DNA from: Miltoncostaeales bacterium
Lineage (GTDB): Bacteria; Actinomycetota; Thermoleophilia; Miltoncostaeales; Miltoncostaeaceae
Direction: 5' to 3'
Assembly (NCBI GenBank): GCA_030829765.1
Contig: JAUROO010000040.1
Location: forward strand, 1-39,510
DNA length: 39,510 nt
Shown: in pieces, positions 1-9,137 of the stretch
How the letters are laid out: each line of letters begins with the position of its first letter
Position numbering within the stretch: position 1 is the stretch's first letter
The notes under the pieces: generated by a model
What the model was told of the DNA's origin: nothing
The model's database searches: none
The model's input: the letters and a program-made list of their open reading frames with translations, nothing else
Translations under genes and position numbers: made by a program

Positions 1-1874
1 AGCGGCGGGTCGAGCAACCGGATGGTTACCGGCAGGCCGCGCATCTCCCGGAAGATCCCGGTGAAGTCATCCACCTGGAACGGACGCAGCAGCGCCAGCA
101 GGCGCCGCCGCGCATCCGGATCGTCACTGAGGATCATCGCCTGCATGAGGGGAACACGTTCCTCGCTGAAGAACATGTGCTCGGTACGGCAGAGCCCGAT
201 GCCCTCCGCACCGAGCTCCCGCGCGCGCCGGGCGTCATCGGGCGTGTCGGCGTTCGCGCGCACGCCGAGGTCACGCACGCGGTCGGCCCACTCGAGCACC
301 CGCATGAGGAACGGGTTCCGGGGGTCCGGTTCGATCACCGGGGCGGCGCCCGCGAATACCGCGCCCGAGGTTCCGTCGATGGTGATCACCTCGCCCTCAG
401 CCAGATCGCGCCCCGCGAGACGCGCCGCGCCGCCCTCCGGGAACTCCAGGGCATGCACGCCGCACACCGCGGGTCGGCCCATCCCCACGGCGACGATGGC
501 GGCATGGCTGGTCTTGCCGCCGCGCGCGGTGAGGATGCCGCGCGCGGCGATCATGCCGTGGAGGTCATCGGGGGTCGTCTCGTCGCGCACGAGGATCACG
601 TCCTCACCACGGGCCGCCCGGCGCTCGGCCTCATCCGCTGAGAGCACCACGGCACCCACAGCTGCCCCGGGTGATGCATTCACCCCGTGGGCGATCGGGC
701 CGCCCGCGGTCGCGGCATCCAGTTGGGGCAGGAGCAGCTGGGGAATCTGTCCGGGGTCGATCAGGTCGCGCAGGGCCTCGTCCTCGGAGACCAGCCCCTC
801 GTCCACCATGTCCACGGCGATGCGCACGCGCGCGAGGGCGCTGCGCTTGCCGCTGCGGGTCTGCAGCATGTACAGACGGCCGTCCTCGATGGTGAACTCG
901 ACATCCTGCATGTCGCGGTAAGTGCGCTCGAGCAGCGCCATGGTGTCCATGAGTTCGGCGAACGCGTCGGGAAGCACCGCCTCCAGCTCATCGAGCGGGC
1001 GGGGGGTGCGGATTCCCGCCACTACGTCCTCGCCCTGCGCGTTCACCAGGAAGTCACCGAATGGGTGGCCCCCCTCCCCCGTGACGTTGTCCCGGGTGAA
1101 GGCCACGCCGGTGGCCGACTGGTCCCCGGTATTGCCGAACACCATCCGCTGCACATTCACCGCGGTTCCGAGGTCGTGCGGGATTCCGTGGAGGCGGCGG
1201 TAGTCGTTGGCCCTCCGGTTCTCCCAACTGCCGAATACAGCCCGGATCGCCCCATCCAGCTGCGCCCGGGGATCCTGGGGGAACTCCTCGCCGAGATGCT
1301 CCTGGAAGATCGCCTTGAACGACGCCACGAGCTCTTCGAGGTCCGCGGCGTCCAGATCCACGTCAGACGCCACGCCGCGCGTGGACTTGAGCGCGGTGAG
1401 GGTCGCCTCGAAGCGCTCGCGTGGCACCTCGCGCACAACGTCCCCGTACATCTGGATGAACCGCCGGTACGAATCGAACGCGAACCGCCGATTGCCCGTC
1501 GCGGCGGCGAGCCCCTCCACGCTGGCGTCGTTCAGGCCGAGGTTGAGGATGGTGTCCATCATCCCCGGCATCGACTCGCGCGCGCCGCTGCGTACCGATA
1601 CGAGCAGAGGGTCCGCGGGGTCCCCGAGACGCTTCCCCGCCTCGTCCTCCAGACGTGCGAGATGCAGACGGACCTGCTGCTGGAGGCCGTCCGGGTACGC
1701 ACGCCCCCCCTCCAGGTACGCCATGCACGCCGCGGTGGTGATCGTGAAGCCCGGGGGCACCGGCAGCCCCAGGCGAGTCATCTCCGCGACGTTCGCGCCC
1801 TTGCCGCCAAGGAGATCGCGCATGTCGCGTGATCCCTCGCTGAACGCGTACACCCAGGTGGCCGACACCGCCAT
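1..1874 (-). CDS. ppdK: Pyruvate, phosphate dikinase (3' end outside window)
   Basis: Interconverts pyruvate + ATP + Pi and PEP + AMP + PPi in the cytoplasm, linking glycolysis and gluconeogenesis. I translated the frame by hand from the ATG at 1874 to the window edge: it stays open for 624 codons. The N-terminal nucleotide-binding part has GGKGANVAEM (about 23-32) and ARESMPGMMDTILNLGLND (from about 96). The swivelling phosphohistidine domain has TARGGKTSHAA with the catalytic His at residue 457. The start of the PEP-binding barrel has GLPVTIRLLDPP with Arg 619. These match H455 and R617 of the Clostridium symbiosum enzyme with an offset of two, so no insertion is needed. The TGGxTSHA-type site and N-terminus favour PPDK over PEP synthase. 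About 250 C-terminal residues lie beyond position 1. The ATG shares its A with the glyS stop (TGATG), implying translational coupling. Confidence 0.96.
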   Translation of the reverse strand, partial: MAVSATWVYAFSEGSRDMRDLLGGKGANVAEMTRLGLPVPPGFTITTAACMAYLEGGRAYPDGLQQQVRLHLARLEDEAGKRLGDPADPLLVSVRSGARESMPGMMDTILNLGLNDASVEGLAAATGNRRFAFDSYRRFIQMYGDVVREVPRERFEATLTALKSTRGVASDVDLDAADLEELVASFKAIFQEHLGEEFPQDPRAQLDGAIRAVFGSWENRRANDYRRLHGIPHDLGTAVNVQRMVFGNTGDQSATGVAFTRDNVTGEGGHPFGDFLVNAQGEDVVAGIRTPRPLDELEAVLPDAFAELMDTMALLERTYRDMQDVEFTIEDGRLYMLQTRSGKRSALARVRIAVDMVDEGLVSEDEALRDLIDPGQIPQLLLPQLDAATAGGPIAHGVNASPGAAVGAVVLSADEAERRAARGEDVILVRDETTPDDLHGMIAARGILTARGGKTSHAAIVAVGMGRPAVCGVHALEFPEGGAARLAGRDLAEGEVITIDGTSGAVFAGAAPVIEPDPRNPFLMRVLEWADRVRDLGVRANADTPDDARRARELGAEGIGLCRTEHMFFSEERVPLMQAMILSDDPDARRRLLALLRPFQVDDFTGIFREMRGLPVTIRLLDPP

Positions 1875-3973
1875 CACTCACCGCCCTTCAGGACGAGGAC
1901 CTCGAAGTCCGCGACCCGACCGTACGCCTCACCCGCCCTTCGCACCAGCGCGTGACGGCGGTCACGCACTGCGGGATCGTCGGCGTTGACCATGACATCC
2001 TCGAAGAACGCGTCCACGGCCCCGGACAGCTCGGCGGCCGCCGTGATCGCGCCCGCGGCATCGCCCGCGGCCCGCGCGGCCTCCACGGCCTGCTCGCCCA
2101 CGGCGAGGGCATCGGCGAGCCGGTCCTCCGCCGGGTCACCGGCCGAGGAGTACCCGGATATCCCATGCTCCGAACCGCTCACGATGCGACGGCAGCGGTT
2201 GGCGCCCATGGCGGCGCGGCCCAATCCGGCATCCTCGCGCGCGGCATCGAGGGCGCGGGCCCACGCGGCGATCGAGGCGACCCCGCCCACATCCGCGGCC
2301 AGTGCCGCGCGCACCGCATCGGCCGGCACTCCCTCCTGCCCCATCTGATGCACGAGCCGGTCGGCGATGAACTCCCCGAGGGCCTCCAGTGCGGCGTCAT
2401 CGGACAGCGCGAGGTCGGCCCCCTGTCGCCGGAAGCGGTCCATCGCCGTTCGGAGGACCTCCGCGGGGCGCAGATCCCATCCGCGATCGAGCGCAACGCG
2501 GACGAGGCCGGCTGCGGCACGGCGCAGTCCATAGGGATCACGTGACCCGGAGGGGATCTCGTCGATCAGGAAGGCCCCGGCGAGGTTGTCCACCTTCTCG
2601 GCGCACGCGAGGAGCGCGCCGGGCATGGATGCGGGCACCGGTGAGCCGGGGCCCTCCGGCAGGTACTGCTCGGCGACGGCCACGCACACCTCGGCGGGGC
2701 GCCCGGCCAGCGCGGCGTAATGCGACGCGGCGAAACCCTGGAGCTCGCTGAACTCCGCCACGAGGATCGCACCCTGGTCCGACTTCGCGAGCGCCGCGGC
2801 CCCGGTCGCGGCCTCGACATCCATAGGGTCGGCTCCCACGGCATCCCCGAGGTCCGCCACGCCGGCAATGAGTCGGTCCCGCTTATCGGCCAGTGTTCCC
2901 AGGCGGGCGTGGAAGACGATCGCCCCAAGGCGGGCGTCCAACTCGTCCAGGCCCGCGGCGACGTCCCGCTCGTACGAGAAGGCGGCATCCTGGAGGCGCG
3001 CGTCCAGCACGTCCTCGTTGCCGCGGGCAATGATCTCCGCCGCACCCGGATCCCCATTGGATACCGCGAGGAACGCGGGCATGAGGTTCCCACCGGAATC
3101 GTGCAGCGGCATGTATCGCTGGTGGCTCTGCATCGCGGTGACGAGCACCCTCTCGGGCAGCGCCAGGTGCTGCTCTGCGATGCGCCCGGTGATGACGCTC
3201 GGCCACTCGACCAGGTGCACAACCTCCTCGATCTTCCCGGCGGGGTCGCTCCAGGTGCCGCCCGCCGCGGCCGCGGCGGCGTCGAGGCCCTCGAGGATCG
3301 CCTCGCGTCGCTCACCGTGGTCCGCGATCACGAATGACGAGCGCAACCGTGCGCGGTACGCATCGGCGGAGGAAATCTCCACCGGCCCGCCGAGGAACCT
3401 GTGCCCCCGGCTCCATGCGCCGGCGGGCACGCCGGCCACCTCGAACGTCATCGCCCGGTCCCCCACCACGGCCGTGATCCAGCGCACCGGTCGCGAGAAT
3501 CGCAGGCCCGTGCCATCCCCCCACCGCATGGTCTTCCCGAACCGCAGGCCCTCCAGCACCCGCCGCGCGATGTCCGGCATCAGGTCGTCAAGCGGGGCAT
3601 CGTCGGCTGCGAGGTCCACCCAGACGAACTCCCGCCCGCTGGAGGGGTCCTCGCGCACCACCAGGTCGGACACCTCCACGCCCTGGCCGCGGGCGAATCC
3701 CGCGGCCGCCTTCGTGGGGACGCCATCCTCGCCGAATGCCGCCTGCACCGCCGGCCCGCGGACCGCCCGCGCCTCTCCCCCCTGCCGGGCGGCCACGCCC
3801 TCGCAGGAGACCGCGATACGGCGCGGGGCCACCCACGCGCACGGCTCCCCCGAGGCGTGCAGGTGCAGGTCGGCCAGGGCGGCGGCCAGCAGGCCGGGCG
3901 CCTGCGCGATGGCCTCACGGCAGGCGCTCGACGGAAGCTCCTCGCAGCCGATCTCGATCAGCAGGTCAGGCAC
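1874..3973 (-). CDS. glyS: Glycyl-tRNA synthetase beta subunit
   Basis: Beta chain of the bacterial alpha2beta2 glycyl-tRNA synthetase, which provides tRNA recognition and completes the active enzyme with GlyQ. The protein starts [14 protein letters not shown], the family's usual N-terminus. It carries [21 protein letters not shown] (about 157-177), a classic GlyS signature, and ends in a helical anticodon-binding-like region. I chose the GTG at 3973, which has GGAG seven bases upstream and overlaps the glyQ stop by eight bases. The alternative ATG at 3988 has no ribosome site and adds only MRSPP. The predicted length of 699 residues is close to the roughly 690 usual for the family. The stop TGA overlaps the ppdK ATG by one base, so glyQ-glyS-ppdK should be one transcript. 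Confidence 0.96.
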   Translation of the reverse strand: MPDLLIEIGCEELPSSACREAIAQAPGLLAAALADLHLHASGEPCAWVAPRRIAVSCEGVAARQGGEARAVRGPAVQAAFGEDGVPTKAAAGFARGQGVEVSDLVVREDPSSGREFVWVDLAADDAPLDDLMPDIARRVLEGLRFGKTMRWGDGTGLRFSRPVRWITAVVGDRAMTFEVAGVPAGAWSRGHRFLGGPVEISSADAYRARLRSSFVIADHGERREAILEGLDAAAAAAGGTWSDPAGKIEEVVHLVEWPSVITGRIAEQHLALPERVLVTAMQSHQRYMPLHDSGGNLMPAFLAVSNGDPGAAEIIARGNEDVLDARLQDAAFSYERDVAAGLDELDARLGAIVFHARLGTLADKRDRLIAGVADLGDAVGADPMDVEAATGAAALAKSDQGAILVAEFSELQGFAASHYAALAGRPAEVCVAVAEQYLPEGPGSPVPASMPGALLACAEKVDNLAGAFLIDEIPSGSRDPYGLRRAAAGLVRVALDRGWDLRPAEVLRTAMDRFRRQGADLALSDDAALEALGEFIADRLVHQMGQEGVPADAVRAALAADVGGVASIAAWARALDAAREDAGLGRAAMGANRCRRIVSGSEHGISGYSSAGDPAEDRLADALAVGEQAVEAARAAGDAAGAITAAAELSGAVDAFFEDVMVNADDPAVRDRRHALVRRAGEAYGRVADFEVLVLKGGE

Positions 3974-4853
3974 CGGCGGGCTCCGCATCGGATGGCGACG
4001 ACGTCGACGCAAGCCAGTCCTCCGCGCATCGCGCGGCGAGGGCGCGGACGCGCCAGATGTAGGCCCCGCGTTCGGTGACGCTGATCACCCCTCGGGCGTC
4101 CAGCAGGTTGAAGGCATGCGAGCACTTGAGCACCTGGTCGTATGCCGGAAGCACCAACCCGGCATCCAGGCATCGCAGGCATTCGCGCTCATGATCGTCG
4201 AAGTGCCGGAACAGGGTGTCCACGTCGGCCACCTCGAAGTTGAACGCACTCCACTGCCGCTCGTTGTCGCGGTAGACATCGCCGTACGTGACGCCCGGGG
4301 CCCACTCGAGGTCGTAGACGGAGCGCACCCCCTGCAGGTACATCGCGATCCGCTCGAGCCCGTACGTCAACTCGACCGGGATCGGCGCAAGGTCGATGCC
4401 CCCCGCCTGCTGGAAGTACGTGAACTGGGTGATCTCCATGCCGTCCAGCCACACCTCCCAGCCGAGGCCCCACGCGCCCAGCGTGGGCCCCTCCCAGTCG
4501 TCCTCGACGAACCGCACGTCGTGCACCGCGGGGTCGAGCCCGAGCGCGGTGAGCGAGCCGAGGTAGAGATCCTGCACGTCCTCCGGCGAGGGCTTCAGGA
4601 TCACCTGGTACTGGAAGTAGTGCTGCAGGCGGAAAGGGTTCTCGCCATACCGCCCGTCGGTCGGGCGGATGGAAGGCTCCACATAGGCCACCCGCCAGGG
4701 GTCGGGCCCAAGGCTGCGAAGCAGCGTGGCGGGATTGAAGGTGCCCGCGCCCACTTCGGTGTGGTACGGGTGCATGAGGGAGCAGCCGCGCGACGCCCAG
4801 TATGCGTGCAGGTCGAGGATGATCTGCTGGAAGGACGGGGCAGGCGCTGACAC
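3966..4853 (-). CDS. glyQ: Glycyl-tRNA synthetase alpha subunit
   Basis: Class II aminoacyl-tRNA synthetase catalytic subunit that forms glycyl-adenylate and works with GlyS. The sequence [18 protein letters not shown] at the N-terminus, then [38 protein letters not shown] and [20 protein letters not shown] are hallmark GlyQ segments. The predicted 295 residues fit the usual size of about 300. The open frame runs further upstream to about 5027, but that extension would cross the divergent gene and reads as arginine-rich noise. The GTG at 4853 lies eight bases after a TATGCT -10 box and has no Shine-Dalgarno sequence, so the mRNA is probably leaderless or nearly so. It overlaps glyS by eight bases. 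Confidence 0.96.
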   Translation of the reverse strand: MSAPAPSFQQIILDLHAYWASRGCSLMHPYHTEVGAGTFNPATLLRSLGPDPWRVAYVEPSIRPTDGRYGENPFRLQHYFQYQVILKPSPEDVQDLYLGSLTALGLDPAVHDVRFVEDDWEGPTLGAWGLGWEVWLDGMEITQFTYFQQAGGIDLAPIPVELTYGLERIAMYLQGVRSVYDLEWAPGVTYGDVYRDNERQWSAFNFEVADVDTLFRHFDDHERECLRCLDAGLVLPAYDQVLKCSHAFNLLDARGVISVTERGAYIWRVRALAARCAEDWLASTSSPSDAEPAGA

Positions 4854-4861
4854 GGGGGCGC

Positions 4862-4867
4862 AGCATA
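4862..4867 (-). promoter_or_regulatory. -10 box of glyQ-glyS-ppdK
   Basis: TATGCT on the minus strand fits TANNNT. With initiation seven bases downstream the transcript would start at about 4855, two bases before the glyQ GTG. No convincing -35 is visible. Supported by the same arrangement at several other genes here; not measured. Confidence 0.55.
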
Positions 4868-4891
4868 GCCGCCGCGTCCGGCTGGGGCGTC

Positions 4892-4897
4892 TAGGGT
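4892..4897 (+). promoter_or_regulatory. -10 box of the C5-epimerase-like gene
   Basis: TAGGGT lies 17 bases before the ATG at 4915, giving a predicted leader of about 11 bases. It stands back to back with the glyQ -10 box, about 24 bases apart, so this short region would drive two divergent units. No clear -35 or Shine-Dalgarno sequence is visible. Confidence 0.4.
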
Positions 4898-4914
4898 CAG
4901 GACGCACCCCACGC

Positions 4915-6471
4915 ATGCCCCGTCGCCCCACATCACCCGTGCTGACCGCCGCCCTCCTCGTCGGGGTCCTCTCGGCCTCCGTGGCCCTCGGGTGGACCGT
5001 TGCCCGGCACACGTCGGGAGTCGCCACCCGCGATGAGTGGGTGGCCCGCGGCGACCCGGCGGAGCCCGCCTACGTCCAGGAGCCCCCGGAGGCCCGTCGG
5101 GCGGGACGCGCACGTCCGGCACAGACCGTGCCGGCACCCGTGGAACCGATTCCAATCGGCCGTCCGGACGTGGGCACACCGGCCGTCGCCGAACCATCAG
5201 GGGCCGAAGGCGTGACGCCCGGTCGCACCATCCCGGCCGTCCCCGCGCCTCCCGCGGCAACCGCCACGACGGCCCCCCAGGCACCGGAACCCCCTGCCAC
5301 GCCCGCCGACCCGTCCGAGCCCGCGCTCGAGCCATACGACCCGCCGCCCGCGATCGGCATCGCCGCCGAGGCGCTCCCGCCGGACGGCGCGGCATGGTCG
5401 ATGATCACGGGGGCGCGGCGCGCCGCAGCCCCGGGCTCGCAGGAGCGCATCGACCTCGACTGGTTGGTGCAGTTCGCCCGCGAGGCCGCCGCCCCGGGCC
5501 GGCCGGAGGGCCGGAGGGCCACCGCGCGACGCGCCCTGCGCGTGAATGCCTGGTGGTACGCCACGCGTGAAGCGCCCGGCGCACGTGTGATCGCCCGCGA
5601 CCCCGAGGGCGTCATCCTCACCTACCGCCGCGGGCACGGGTTCATGGTGAATCCCGTCGCCACCATGGGGCGTTGGCGTGACCTGAACACCGCCTGGACT
5701 CCCGCTCAACTGGCCGACGCGATGCTGCCGATGATCGTGGAACGCGGGCACCCGGGCGGGGCGTGGGGAGCCCTCGAGTACTTCGATGTGCCCGGCGACC
5801 CGAGTGCCATCCGCCCAGGGGTGTCGGCCATGGCCCAGTCCCGCGGCGCCGCGCTGTTCGCCCGCGCGTGGCGGACCACGGGGGATCCGCGCTATCGGCA
5901 GGCGGCCGGTCGGCTGCTGCGGGCATTCGCGGTGCCGGTGGACGACGGCGGGGTGCGGTCGGAGGTCCCGGACCCGGCCGGCGGGGCCCCCGGCACGTGG
6001 TACCCCGAGCGCGCGTACCCCGGGAGCGCGCCGTGGACCGGCGGTGCGCTGAACGGCTTCATGGTGACCCTGATCGAACTGCGCCGCACCGCGTCAGGCC
6101 TCGCCGACACCCCGACGGGGACGCCCGGCGTCGTCGCCACCGCCGCGGGGCCCCCCGCTGACGGGATCGACGAAGCCGGGGCGGGTGCCGACGACCCCGG
6201 GGCCGCCCTCGCCCGCGCGCTGGCCGATGATGGCGCCGTATCGCTCCGGCGGTTCCTCCCCCACCATGACAGCGGTTCGTGGTCCTACTACGGGCTGCTC
6301 ACGCCCGGGAGACCGTGGCGCTCATACTTGGCCGACCTCAACTACCACTGCTACCACGTGGCCCTCCTGCGCGACCTGCATCCGCTGTATCCCGACGCCG
6401 GCTTCGCAGGCGTCTCGGAGCGCTGGCAGGCCTACGTCGATGCGCGCGGTGCCCAGTGCCCGGCACGGTAG
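4915..6471 (+). CDS. Membrane-anchored protein with D-glucuronyl C5-epimerase-like C-terminal domain
   Basis: A 518-residue protein, probably exported. Residues about 9-30 are a hydrophobic segment after an Arg-containing start (signal anchor). Residues about 45-150 are Pro/Ala/Thr-rich and low complexity, as in a wall-spanning linker. The C-terminal half resembles the C-terminal domain of heparan-type glucuronyl C5-epimerases: [20 protein letters not shown] (305-324), [18 protein letters not shown] (373-390), [13 protein letters not shown] (450-462), YHCYHVALL (477-485) and a SERW motif (501-504). Family enzymes invert uronic acid units in polysaccharides using active-site tyrosines; Tyr458, Tyr459 and Tyr480 are candidates. 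An Ala/Gly/Pro-rich insert at about 400-428 interrupts the domain. The substrate is unknown and no polysaccharide genes lie nearby, so the enzymatic role is inferred. Next to glyQ by divergent promoters. Confidence 0.72.
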   Translation: MPRRPTSPVLTAALLVGVLSASVALGWTVARHTSGVATRDEWVARGDPAEPAYVQEPPEARRAGRARPAQTVPAPVEPIPIGRPDVGTPAVAEPSGAEGVTPGRTIPAVPAPPAATATTAPQAPEPPATPADPSEPALEPYDPPPAIGIAAEALPPDGAAWSMITGARRAAAPGSQERIDLDWLVQFAREAAAPGRPEGRRATARRALRVNAWWYATREAPGARVIARDPEGVILTYRRGHGFMVNPVATMGRWRDLNTAWTPAQLADAMLPMIVERGHPGGAWGALEYFDVPGDPSAIRPGVSAMAQSRGAALFARAWRTTGDPRYRQAAGRLLRAFAVPVDDGGVRSEVPDPAGGAPGTWYPERAYPGSAPWTGGALNGFMVTLIELRRTASGLADTPTGTPGVVATAAGPPADGIDEAGAGADDPGAALARALADDGAVSLRRFLPHHDSGSWSYYGLLTPGRPWRSYLADLNYHCYHVALLRDLHPLYPDAGFAGVSERWQAYVDARGAQCPAR

Positions 6472-6488
6472 GCCCGCCGCGCGTGGTC

Positions 6489-6494
6489 TACCCT
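6489..6494 (+). promoter_or_regulatory. -10 box of the cyclophilin gene
   Basis: TACCCT (TANNNT) begins 18 bases after the preceding stop codon. Predicted initiation at about 6501 leaves a 20-base leader with AGGAG at 6511-6515, five bases before the ATG. No good -35 is visible. Confidence 0.4.
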
Positions 6495-6520
6495 GTGCCG
6501 GTCCACGAACAGGAGCACCC

Positions 6521-7018
6521 ATGCCTGAGTTGCCGCCACCCGCAGACCCGTCGAAGTCCTACACGGCCGTGTTCGACACGACCGCCGGCGAGATCCGCTG
6601 CGATCTGTTCGCCGCGGAGTCGCCCCAGACCGTCGGGAACTTCGTCGGCCTCGCGGAGCAGGGCTACTACGACGGCCTGATCTTCCACCGGGTCATCCCG
6701 GACTTCATGATCCAGGGCGGCTGCCCGCAGGGCATCGGGACCGGCGGCCCCGGCTACAACTTCGCCGACGAGATCAACGACCACCCGCTTGTGCGGGGCA
6801 GCCTTGCCATGGCAAATGCCGGCCCCAACACCAACGGGTCCCAGTTCTTCATCGTCACGGCTGAGGCCACGCCATGGCTCGACGGCAATCACACGAACTT
6901 CGGCCGGGTCGCGGCGGGACAGGATGTCGTGAATGCCATCGGCACCACCGCCACGGGCGCGAACGACCGCCCGGTGGACGAGCAGCGGATCAACACGGTC
7001 ACGATCGAGGTCGCCTAG
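6521..7018 (+). CDS. Cyclophilin-type peptidyl-prolyl cis-trans isomerase
   Basis: Catalyses cis-trans isomerisation of peptidyl-proline bonds during protein folding. The 165-residue protein is a single cyclophilin domain with no signal peptide or membrane segment, so it should be cytoplasmic. The signature FHRVIPDFMIQGG sits at 55-67 and includes the catalytic Arg57. NTNGSQFFI follows at about 103-111, and PWLDGNHTNFGRV at 118-130 supplies the tryptophan of the cyclosporin-binding site. I chose the ATG at 6521 because of AGGAG five bases upstream; the frame is open further upstream but only inside the preceding gene. It has its own likely promoter. The next gene, the sigma factor, has a separate promoter. 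Confidence 0.95.
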   Translation: MPELPPPADPSKSYTAVFDTTAGEIRCDLFAAESPQTVGNFVGLAEQGYYDGLIFHRVIPDFMIQGGCPQGIGTGGPGYNFADEINDHPLVRGSLAMANAGPNTNGSQFFIVTAEATPWLDGNHTNFGRVAAGQDVVNAIGTTATGANDRPVDEQRINTVTIEVA

Positions 7019-7066
7019 CACGATTTCCGGGCGCGCGCCATCTTTCGCGCAGACCCCAATCGCATC

Positions 7067-7072
7067 TAGGAT
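7067..7072 (+). promoter_or_regulatory. -10 box of the principal sigma factor gene
   Basis: TAGGAT (TANNNT). Predicted start of transcription is about 7079, with a 24-base leader that contains GGAG at 7095-7098, four bases before the ATG. The -35 region is weak (TTTCGC around 7043-7048). Confidence 0.45.
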
Positions 7073-7102
7073 GCCCGACGACCCGACCCCCATCGGAGAC
7101 CG

Positions 7103-8188
7103 ATGACGACTTCACTCACGCAATTGGCGGAGCTCATCGACCACGGTGAGTTCCGGACCCTGCTGCAGCGGGGGCAGGAGGTGGGCTTCCTCTCGATCGA
7201 GGACGTCGCCGACATGCTCGACCTGCTCAGCGTGGACGCCGGGCTGGCCGAGGACATCTACCAGCAGCTCGACGAGGCTGGTATCGAGCTGCTCGAGCCG
7301 GCCGAGGCCGCGTCCCGCATGGCGGAGATCGCCGAGCAGGCCGATCGCCCACGACGCCAGGCCGCGGTGGAGCAGACCACCGACGCCCTGCAGCTGTTCC
7401 TCAAGGACATCGGCCGCGTGCCGCTGCTCACCGCGGCGCAGGAGGTTGATCTGGCGAAGCGGATCGAGTCCGGCGACCAGACCGCGAAGACGCAGATGGT
7501 GGAAGCCAACCTCCGCCTCGTGGTGTCCATCGCCAAGGGCTACCGGGGCCGCGGCCTGCCGTTCCTGGACCTGATCCAGGAGGGCACCCTTGGCCTGGTG
7601 CGCGCGGTGGAGAAGTTCGACTGGCGCCGTGGCTTCAAGTTCTCCACCTACGCCACATGGTGGATCCGGCAGGCCGTCACGCGCGCCCTGGCCGACAAGG
7701 GCCGTACCATCCGCATCCCGGTCCACGTGGTGGAGAAGCTGAACCAGATCAGCCGCGCGGAGCGCACGCTCGTCGGTCAGCTCGGGCGCGAGCCCACCGC
7801 CGAGGAGATCGGCGCCGTTGCCGGCCTTCCGGCCTCGGAGGTCGAGGACATCCTGCGCAGCGCCCAGCCGATCGTCTCGCTGGAGAAGCCGGTGGGCGAG
7901 GACGAGGAGTCCGAGTTCGGCCGCTTCCTCGCGGACGAGACGAGTATCGCCCCGGAGGTTGCCGCCGAGCAGGCGCTGCGCGACGAGGCGCTCCGCGACG
8001 TTCTCGACCAGCTCTCCTACCGGGAGCGCCGGGTGCTCGAGCTGCGCTACGGCCTCGGGGGCGAGAAGCCCCGCACGCTCGACGAGCTCGGCCGTATGTT
8101 CAACGTCACGCGCGAGCGGATCCGGCAGGTGGAGCACCAGTCGCTGCAGAAGCTCGCGAGCATGGCGGAGGCCAACCGGCTCTCGTAG
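7103..8188 (+). CDS. sigA: RNA polymerase principal sigma factor (sigma-70 family)
   Basis: Directs core RNA polymerase to housekeeping promoters. The 361-residue protein has a region 1.1-like acidic helical N-terminus (1-70) and region 1.2 with ALQLFLKDIGRVPLLTAAQE (95-114). Region 2 has ANLRLVVSIAKGY (135-147), FLDLIQEGTLGLVRAVEKFD (154-173) and FSTYATWWIRQA (180-191), the -10 recognition and melting helices. Region 3 follows, and region 4 has ERRVLELRYGL with the helix-turn-helix VTRERIRQVE near the C-terminus. The complete region 1-4 layout marks a principal (group 1) or very similar group 2 sigma. It fits the TANNNT boxes seen throughout the window. It has its own promoter and converges on the AlgH gene with only 20 bases between the stops. 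Confidence 0.94.
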   Translation: MTTSLTQLAELIDHGEFRTLLQRGQEVGFLSIEDVADMLDLLSVDAGLAEDIYQQLDEAGIELLEPAEAASRMAEIAEQADRPRRQAAVEQTTDALQLFLKDIGRVPLLTAAQEVDLAKRIESGDQTAKTQMVEANLRLVVSIAKGYRGRGLPFLDLIQEGTLGLVRAVEKFDWRRGFKFSTYATWWIRQAVTRALADKGRTIRIPVHVVEKLNQISRAERTLVGQLGREPTAEEIGAVAGLPASEVEDILRSAQPIVSLEKPVGEDEESEFGRFLADETSIAPEVAAEQALRDEALRDVLDQLSYRERRVLELRYGLGGEKPRTLDELGRMFNVTRERIRQVEHQSLQKLASMAEANRLS

Positions 8189-8208
8189 GGCCCGTCAGGC
8201 GGGTCGGA

Positions 8209-8769
8209 TCAGTTCAGCAGGGGATCGTCGGGCGCCATCGCCATGAGGCGGTATGAGGCTCCCGCGCGTGTGAGGGCCTCGCGCCAGAGGTCCTCCGGCT
8301 GCGCGGTGAATACATCCGCGACGTCGGGCTCGACGTCGATCCAGGCGTCCTGCCGGATCTCCGACTCGAGTTGGCCACCCCCCCATCCGGCGTAGCCGCC
8401 GAAGGCGCGCGCGCTGCGCATGCCGGGCAAGAGCCCGCCCTCGATGGATTCCGGATCGAGGATTCCCACCGAGCCGAAGGTGATGCCACCCGCCACCCCG
8501 GTGTCCTCGAAGTCCGCCAGCACGATGACCGTGCCGGGCTGGACTGGACCACCGCGGAACACCGGCGCGCCGTCCGGGACCACTGTCGAGAGCGGCTCCG
8601 GCAGTGCCTCGGCGGCCCGCACCTCCATCGGCTGGTTCAGCACGATGCCAAGGGCGCCCTCCTCGGCGTGCTCGAGCACCAGCACCACCGCACGGCGGAA
8701 GTTCGAGTCGTCATCCAGATGCGGAGCCGCCACCAGCAGGCGGCCCCTCCGCCAGCGGGGTGCACTCAT
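8209..8769 (-). CDS. YqgE/AlgH family protein (UPF0301)
   Basis: A 186-residue member of the AlgH/YqgE family, which has a known fold but no agreed molecular function. Recognisable family segments are GRLLVAAPHLDDDSNFRRAV (9-28), VLEHAEEGALGIVLNQP (31-47), VFRGGPVQPG at about 69-78, and GYAGWGGGQLESEI near 124-137. All are typical of full-length proteins of this family. It follows the small membrane-protein gene by about 30 bases and may be co-transcribed with it. It is convergent with the sigma factor gene. Confidence 0.93.
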   Translation of the reverse strand: MSAPRWRRGRLLVAAPHLDDDSNFRRAVVLVLEHAEEGALGIVLNQPMEVRAAEALPEPLSTVVPDGAPVFRGGPVQPGTVIVLADFEDTGVAGGITFGSVGILDPESIEGGLLPGMRSARAFGGYAGWGGGQLESEIRQDAWIDVEPDVADVFTAQPEDLWREALTRAGASYRLMAMAPDDPLLN

Positions 8770-8799
8770 GGCGCCAGCCCGCGGCGCTCCGTGCGCGCC

Positions 8800-9045
8800 C
8801 TACTGCAGCGCAGCGCGGCGACGACGGCCCTGCAGGGTGTTCCAGATGCCCCCGCCGATGATCAGCGCCAGGCCGACGACGATCCCGAACCAGAACACGC
8901 CATAGTGCTGCCACAGAGCCCGGCCCACGTCCTCGAAGGCGAAGCCGATCTGGAACCACACGAGCCCGACGACGATGAGGACTGCCCCGAGGGTGAACGG
9001 CCATACCACCGGCAGGCCGGAATCATCCTTGTCGTCATGCGCCAT
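8800..9045 (-). CDS. Small two-helix membrane protein, function unknown
   Basis: An 81-residue protein with an acidic N-terminus (MAHDDKDDSG), two hydrophobic segments (about 13-33 and 50-68) and an arginine-rich C-terminal tail (GRRRRAA), so both ends are probably cytoplasmic. I recognise no family. It is supported as a gene by a perfect GGAGG seven bases before the ATG and by a TATCGT -10 box 38 bases upstream. It precedes the AlgH-family gene by about 30 bases and may form a two-gene unit with it. Confidence 0.75.
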   Translation of the reverse strand: MAHDDKDDSGLPVVWPFTLGAVLIVVGLVWFQIGFAFEDVGRALWQHYGVFWFGIVVGLALIIGGGIWNTLQGRRRRAALQ

Positions 9046-9083
9046 TCGTCGTCCTCCGGGCGGATTTCCTGCGAATCGACGTC

Positions 9084-9089
9084 ACGATA
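9084..9089 (-). promoter_or_regulatory. -10 box of the small membrane protein gene
   Basis: TATCGT on the minus strand. Predicted initiation near 9077 gives a leader of about 32 bases carrying GGAGG. A GC-rich imperfect hairpin between 9112 and 9137, just upstream, could end the preceding transcript. Confidence 0.45.
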
Positions 9090-9137
9090 CCAGCGCGCAC
9101 GGCGCGGCACCGGCCCGCGCAGGGGCGAAGGGCCCGG

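Noticed and set aside
687-1832. Plus-strand open frame of 381 codons over the first gene
   Set aside because: The minus strand reads continuously as PPDK with all catalytic motifs; the plus frame shows no recognisable protein.
4854-5027. 58-residue N-terminal extension of GlyQ
   Set aside because: It crosses the divergent gene's start and both promoters and reads as arginine-rich noise; GlyQ proteins begin near the chosen GTG.
8189-8208. Terminator between sigA and the AlgH gene
   Set aside because: Only a five-base stem including a G-T pair (GCCCG / CGGGT), not enough to call.
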